Positions 60,430 through 64,000 of a stretch of DNA of 64,000 bases are shown here, piece after piece. The position numbers and the translations under genes are program-made. The stretch lies in NCBI GenBank assembly GCA_034401135.1, contig JAWZSP010000009.1, positions 1,736,001 through 1,800,000 of the forward strand, given 5' to 3'. Under the pieces are notes generated by a model. That model was not told where the DNA came from and ran no database searches. It was given only the letters and a program-made list of their open reading frames with translations. The stretch comes from Volutella citrinella. Lineage: Eukaryota; Ascomycota; Sordariomycetes; Hypocreales; Nectriaceae. The stretch's first letter is position 1, and every line of letters begins with the position of its first letter.

Positions 60430-60882
60430 GCCCTACCTTGTTATTTCATTCCGACCAGCCGGCCCAGCTCGGCTCCACTGGCCGCAATCTCGACTTACCC
60501 CGCAATCTGGCCCCAGAGATACGGCGCGGAATCCGTTTCCGAGCCTTTCCGAGCCCCAAAACGCCACCAGACGTAATGATGGATGCTGGCGATGAGCCTC
60601 TGACGCGCACAGGAATTCAGATGACCGGCCGGCACCTCGATCGAGCAACGGGATTGCCCGTGGGGAAGCCGAGGAGCAGATCCAATCCGATCCTCAAGCC
60701 GCACCCCCCCCCCCACACAAAAGCCAAGATCCCCAAGGTATATCATCTGCCGTGGCTGCGATGCGAGGCCCTTGCTGTCTGTCACCCAGTCTAAGCTCAC
60801 AGCGGCACACACTTGTTTGTATTCTCGCTCCAGAGTCCCCTCCTGACCGAGCCGTCCAAACTCTCCTCGCCCTCCCGCCGAA
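60430..60882. promoter_or_regulatory. Divergent promoter of regulator and P450
   Basis: 453 bp with the half-site cluster at 60,526-60,552 and a long C run at about 60,703-60,714. Confidence 0.65.
60526..60552. promoter_or_regulatory. GCGGAA-N5-TTCCGA-N4-TTCCGA half-site cluster
   Basis: GCGGAA at 60,526-60,531, TTCCGA at 60,537-60,542 and a second TTCCGA at 60,547-60,552. This is the same half-site as in the other cluster promoters, about 100-125 bp from the regulator start and 330-355 bp from the P450 start. Confidence 0.55.
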
Positions 60883-62547
60883 ATGACAATTGCCAACTTC
60901 ATCCTGACCACCGCTGGTCGGTACCGGGACGACCCAGCCCAGTCTCTCCTGGTGACGCTCATCTGCGCCCCGCTGGTATACGTCCTGGTGAATGAGCTAG
61001 TGCGGAAGAATGCCAGGCTTCAGATGAAGGGCCCGGCTGGCCTGCCCCTCATCGGCCACCTGTGGGATATTCGTGTCAACGCTGCCGACAAGTATCGAGA
61101 ATGGGCTCGCAAGTTCGGAGACGTGTACCAGATCCAGCTGGGCAACATTCCTGTCGTCGTCGTCAACTCGGCTGCTGCTGCTCGTGCCATCTTCGGTCAG
61201 AATGCCCAAGCTCTCAGCTCAAGACCCGAGTTTTATACATTCCACAAGGTCAGTCTGCATGGATACCGAATCAAGTGTTTCTTGTTCTGACAACCCTGGT
61301 GTAGGTGCTCTCAGACACGGCCGGCACGACAATCGGTACCTCTCCTTACAGCGACTCTCTCAAGCGCCGCAGAAAGGGTGCTGCTTCGGCTCTGAACCGA
61401 CCTTCTGTAGCTACCTATGTGCCGCACCTCGAGGTCGAGACTCGAGACTTTATCAAGGAGCTTTACGACTACGGTGATGCCGGCAACACTCCTGTCGACC
61501 CGATGCCCATGATCCAGCGCCTTTCGCTTTCTCTTGCTCTGACCCTCAACTGGGGTATCCGTCTCAAGAGCCAGAAGGATAACTTGTTTGATGAAATCAC
61601 CCACGTTGAAGAGGAGATTAGCAAGTTCCGATCCACCACCGGCAACCTCCAAGACTACATTCCCCTTCTCCGCTTGAACCCCTTCAACTTTCACTCTTCC
61701 AAGGCCCGCGATATGCGCAATCGCCGTGACAAGTATCTCAGCGATCTCAACAATGGCCTAGACGAGCGCATTGCCAATGGCACCTACAAGCCCTGCATCC
61801 AAGCCAACGTCATCCTCGACAAGGAGTCGAAGCTCAACAAGGAAGAATTGACCTCAATCAGCTTGACCATGCTCTCTGGTGGCCTCGATACCGTGACAAC
61901 CCAGGTGGCCTGGTTCTGTGCCCTACTGTCGCAGCGCCCCGAGATCCAGGACAAGGCCATCAAGGAGATCCGCAAGATGTATCGCGAGGACGAGCCCATG
62001 TGTGACGAGAATGACGACCAAAAGTGCGAGTACATCGTTGCCCTGGTCAGGGAGGCTCTCAGGTACTACTGCGTGCTGCGACTTGCCCTTCCCCGTGCGT
62101 CCATCAAGGATATCGAGTACCAAGGCAGCTTCATCCCCAAGGGCACCATTGTGTTCCTCAACGCCTGGGCCTGCAACATGGGTATGCTCCCCGCGCACTC
62201 GTCCCGTTTTAAACATTGCTAATAAAGAACTAGATCCCGGTGTTTGGTCCGACCCCGAAGTCTTCCGCCCTGAGCGCTGGCTCGAGCAGCCCGAGGCTCC
62301 CCTCTTCAGCTACGGTGTTGGATACCGCATGTGCGCCGGATCTCTGCTGGCCAACCGCGAGCTTTATCTCGTCTTCATGCGACTGCTGAACAGCTTCCGC
62401 ATTGAGAAGTTTGATGAGGTCGATTGCCACCCCGTTACTGGCAATGTTGACCCGACCAGTCTGGTCGCCTTGCCCCCGCGCTTCAAGGCCCGCTTCGTCC
62501 CCCGAAATCCCCAGGCCCTAAAGAAGGCGCTGGCGACTGTTTCTTGA
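60883..62547 (+). CDS. Cytochrome P450, CYP504-type arylacetate hydroxylase
   Basis: Exons 60,883-61,248, 61,305-62,181 and 62,234-62,547 (introns 56 and 52 nt) give 518 residues. Seen: N-terminal ER anchor (about residues 19-38), proline hinge KGPAGLPLIGH, I-helix SGGLDTVTT (313-321), ExxR (Glu372, Arg375), the FRPERW motif, and the heme loop FSYGVGYRMCAGS with Cys448. The length and the heme-loop continuation (LLANRELYLVFMRLL) fit the CYP504 family, whose A. nidulans members PhacA and PhacB hydroxylate phenylacetate and 3-hydroxyphenylacetate on the way to homogentisate. I cannot tell the A from the B subfamily by eye. Co-location with homogentisate dioxygenase, fumarylacetoacetase and a reductase supports this role. 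Confidence 0.9.
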
Positions 62548-63143
62548 TGACATTGTGGAGGGATGGGGAATGAATCACTGTGTGCCTGGCTCCTTTGGGG
62601 GCTTCCGATCTGACATGAAGGAAATGAGGTGGAGAGTGGCGAATATCAGTAGCTTTAGTCAACTCAGCAATGCTGGATGAGAATTACAATCAGAAATACA
62701 CTCAGATGCTACAATCAAATCAAATCAGATAACCTGTTTTTCTGGCATTGTGGAAGTTGAATAGAGAAGCGCCGAGCTGAAGTATGAATCACATGTATCC
62801 ACCCACAGAAGAAGGGACCCTAGCCTCATCAACATCTTATGTTAAAAAAGGAGGGATCTTGTCGCATCTCGTACTCTTTTGAATGCCTCCCTTTTCGGAT
62901 CAATGTAATGAGCCCGCTTGTCAGAGGTCATTGAACACAAGATGGGAATCTAAGCCGTTCTTCTATAGTTGGTAATACTACAAGGACACAACAACAAGGA
63001 GGCGAGGGCAGAACTCTCAGTACATGTACGTTTTTTATATATATACCACAACTATGCAATACATGCTGCAATTCAATCATGCCAAGGCTTCCGCAAGCGC
63101 CTCAGGCCTGCGCTTTTATACAATTTCCCCCCACAAGCGCCGC
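62548..63143. other. Convergent intergenic region
   Basis: 596 bp between the P450 and amine oxidase stops. AT-richer than the genes. No gene seen. Confidence 0.5.
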
Positions 63144-64000
63144 TCATAGCTTGGTGGTGCAGCACCCGGCAGTCAGCTTGGACCCCAGATCCTTGTCCGA
63201 CGGTACATCCAGCGCCGGATTGGACGTGAAAAAGTCTACGGGGGTAATGTTCAGCTGCAGGATCTCGACCGGCATGACGGGCCAATCCTCGACGCGCGGG
63301 TTGTGCGTGAGGCCGAAGACGCTCCAGACGACAATGTCCTGGTTGGCCACGTTTTCATTGCGGGCGGCAGCATCGCTCACACCACCGATTTCATTGCGGC
63401 TCTGCAGTGTGTATCTGCCGCCGGCGAAGAGCTCGTTGTCCTTGTATTTCGTCACCCACAGGTGGTGGCGGGCGAAGAGGGCGCGTTGTGATTGTGTGCT
63501 CTTGGGGTCGGAGAGGAGCACCTGGGTCGGCGGCGGAGTGATCTTGTAGCCCACGGGCTTCTTGGAAACGGGGTTGATCTTATTGGTGTTCTGGATCTTG
63601 AAGACACGGTTTGTAAAAGGCGAAGCGTCCACTCCGACCGAGGTTGTGATGGGCGTCTGCTTCACCACATAGAGGTTGCCGTTGGGGTTGGTCACCTCGT
63701 CCATTTGCACCGGCAGACTCTCCTCCTGCACAACCGTGTTGTTGTTTCCGTCAATGGACGGGTCGATTCGCACGCAAAAGACATGCTGGTGGTTCTGCGC
63801 CAGAGCTCCGGGGCTCACGACGTTTCCCCAGTCGGACGTCTTGCCCTCGTCGATGTTGACGACGGACACGATGCCTGTCGCGCGGGCCTCGACCTGGATG
63901 CCGGCGGCCTGGTCGAACTTGTAGGCGAAGATGTACTCGTAGTTGGCGAGGGTGATGATGAATTGGATCACGAGCTCTCGGCGACGGGTGACGACGGCAC
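63144..64000 (-). CDS. Copper amine oxidase, C-terminal part (cut by window edge)
   Basis: The open frame runs from the window edge to the stop at 63,144, about 285 codons of a protein usually near 650-700 residues. It oxidises primary amines to aldehydes with release of NH3 and H2O2. Seen: the TLANYEY motif, whose Tyr (codon 63,939-63,941) is the precursor of the topaquinone cofactor (consensus TxxNYxY/N); HQHVFCVRID with two copper-ligand His; the PPPTQVLLSD and RALFARHHLWVTKY blocks; and LTHNPRVEDWPVMPVE with the third His. All are typical of the catalytic domain. It ends in a CCTTKL tail resembling a peroxisomal type-1 signal (SKL-like TKL), which is plausible for an H2O2-forming enzyme but not certain. 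It may feed phenylethylamine or tyramine into the pathway. The promoter lies outside the window. Confidence 0.93.
   Translation of the reverse strand, partial: AVVTRRRELVIQFIITLANYEYIFAYKFDQAAGIQVEARATGIVSVVNIDEGKTSDWGNVVSPGALAQNHQHVFCVRIDPSIDGNNNTVVQEESLPVQMDEVTNPNGNLYVVKQTPITTSVGVDASPFTNRVFKIQNTNKINPVSKKPVGYKITPPPTQVLLSDPKSTQSQRALFARHHLWVTKYKDNELFAGGRYTLQSRNEIGGVSDAAARNENVANQDIVVWSVFGLTHNPRVEDWPVMPVEILQLNITPVDFFTSNPALDVPSDKDLGSKLTAGCCTTKL

Noticed and set aside
1..64000. CRISPR arrays, rRNA and tRNA genes
   Set aside because: None seen. The tandem repeats present are coding (YNSKG[DE]) or LTR-derived.

Overview
This window comes from a filamentous ascomycete. The genes carry short introns of about 50-80 nt with GTRNGT donors, CTAAC-type branch points and YAG acceptors. 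They encode typical fungal families: a Zn2Cys6 regulator, a WSC wall protein and microsomal P450s. A Hypocreales-like Sordariomycete is my guess from general style; nothing in the sequence proves it.

Layout. (1) 1 to about 37,480 is a gene-free, extremely AT-rich block. C survives almost only outside CpA and G almost only outside TpG, which is the footprint of repeat-induced point mutation (RIP). It is a nested pile of dead Ty3/gypsy LTR retrotransposons. Four LTR families can be told apart: R1 (280 bp), R2 (202 bp), R3 (about 466 bp) and R4 (about 345 bp). Target-site duplications, one empty site and a pol frame that resumes 22.65 kb away give the order of insertion. Two small islands in the block escaped RIP: a solo R2 LTR at 17,909-18,110 and a GC-richer patch at 22,400-22,741. 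(2) 37.5-42.2 kb is mostly non-coding DNA with one possible small membrane protein. (3) 42,227-47,427 encodes a giant secreted, Ala/Thr-rich WSC-domain wall protein with a GPI-like tail. (4) 47.7-64.0 kb is a catabolic gene cluster: fumarylacetoacetase (-), homogentisate dioxygenase (+), APC-family permease (-), NADPH-cytochrome P450 reductase (+), a small Dabb-barrel protein (+), a Zn2Cys6 regulator (-), a CYP504-type P450 (+) and the C-terminal part of a copper amine oxidase (-, cut by the window edge).

How the genes fit together. Copper amine oxidases turn primary amines such as phenylethylamine or tyramine into aldehydes, which can be oxidised to arylacetates. CYP504 enzymes, fed electrons by the reductase, hydroxylate arylacetates towards homogentisate. 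Homogentisate dioxygenase and fumarylacetoacetase end the route at fumarate and acetoacetate. Aldehyde dehydrogenase and maleylacetoacetate isomerase are not in the window. An inverted pair built from TCGGAA and TTCCGA half-sites recurs in all four intergenic promoter regions of the cluster, including the one shared by the regulator and the P450. This suggests a dedicated regulon. The homogentisate dioxygenase gene appears to need a 2-nt micro-exon between two introns to stay in frame.
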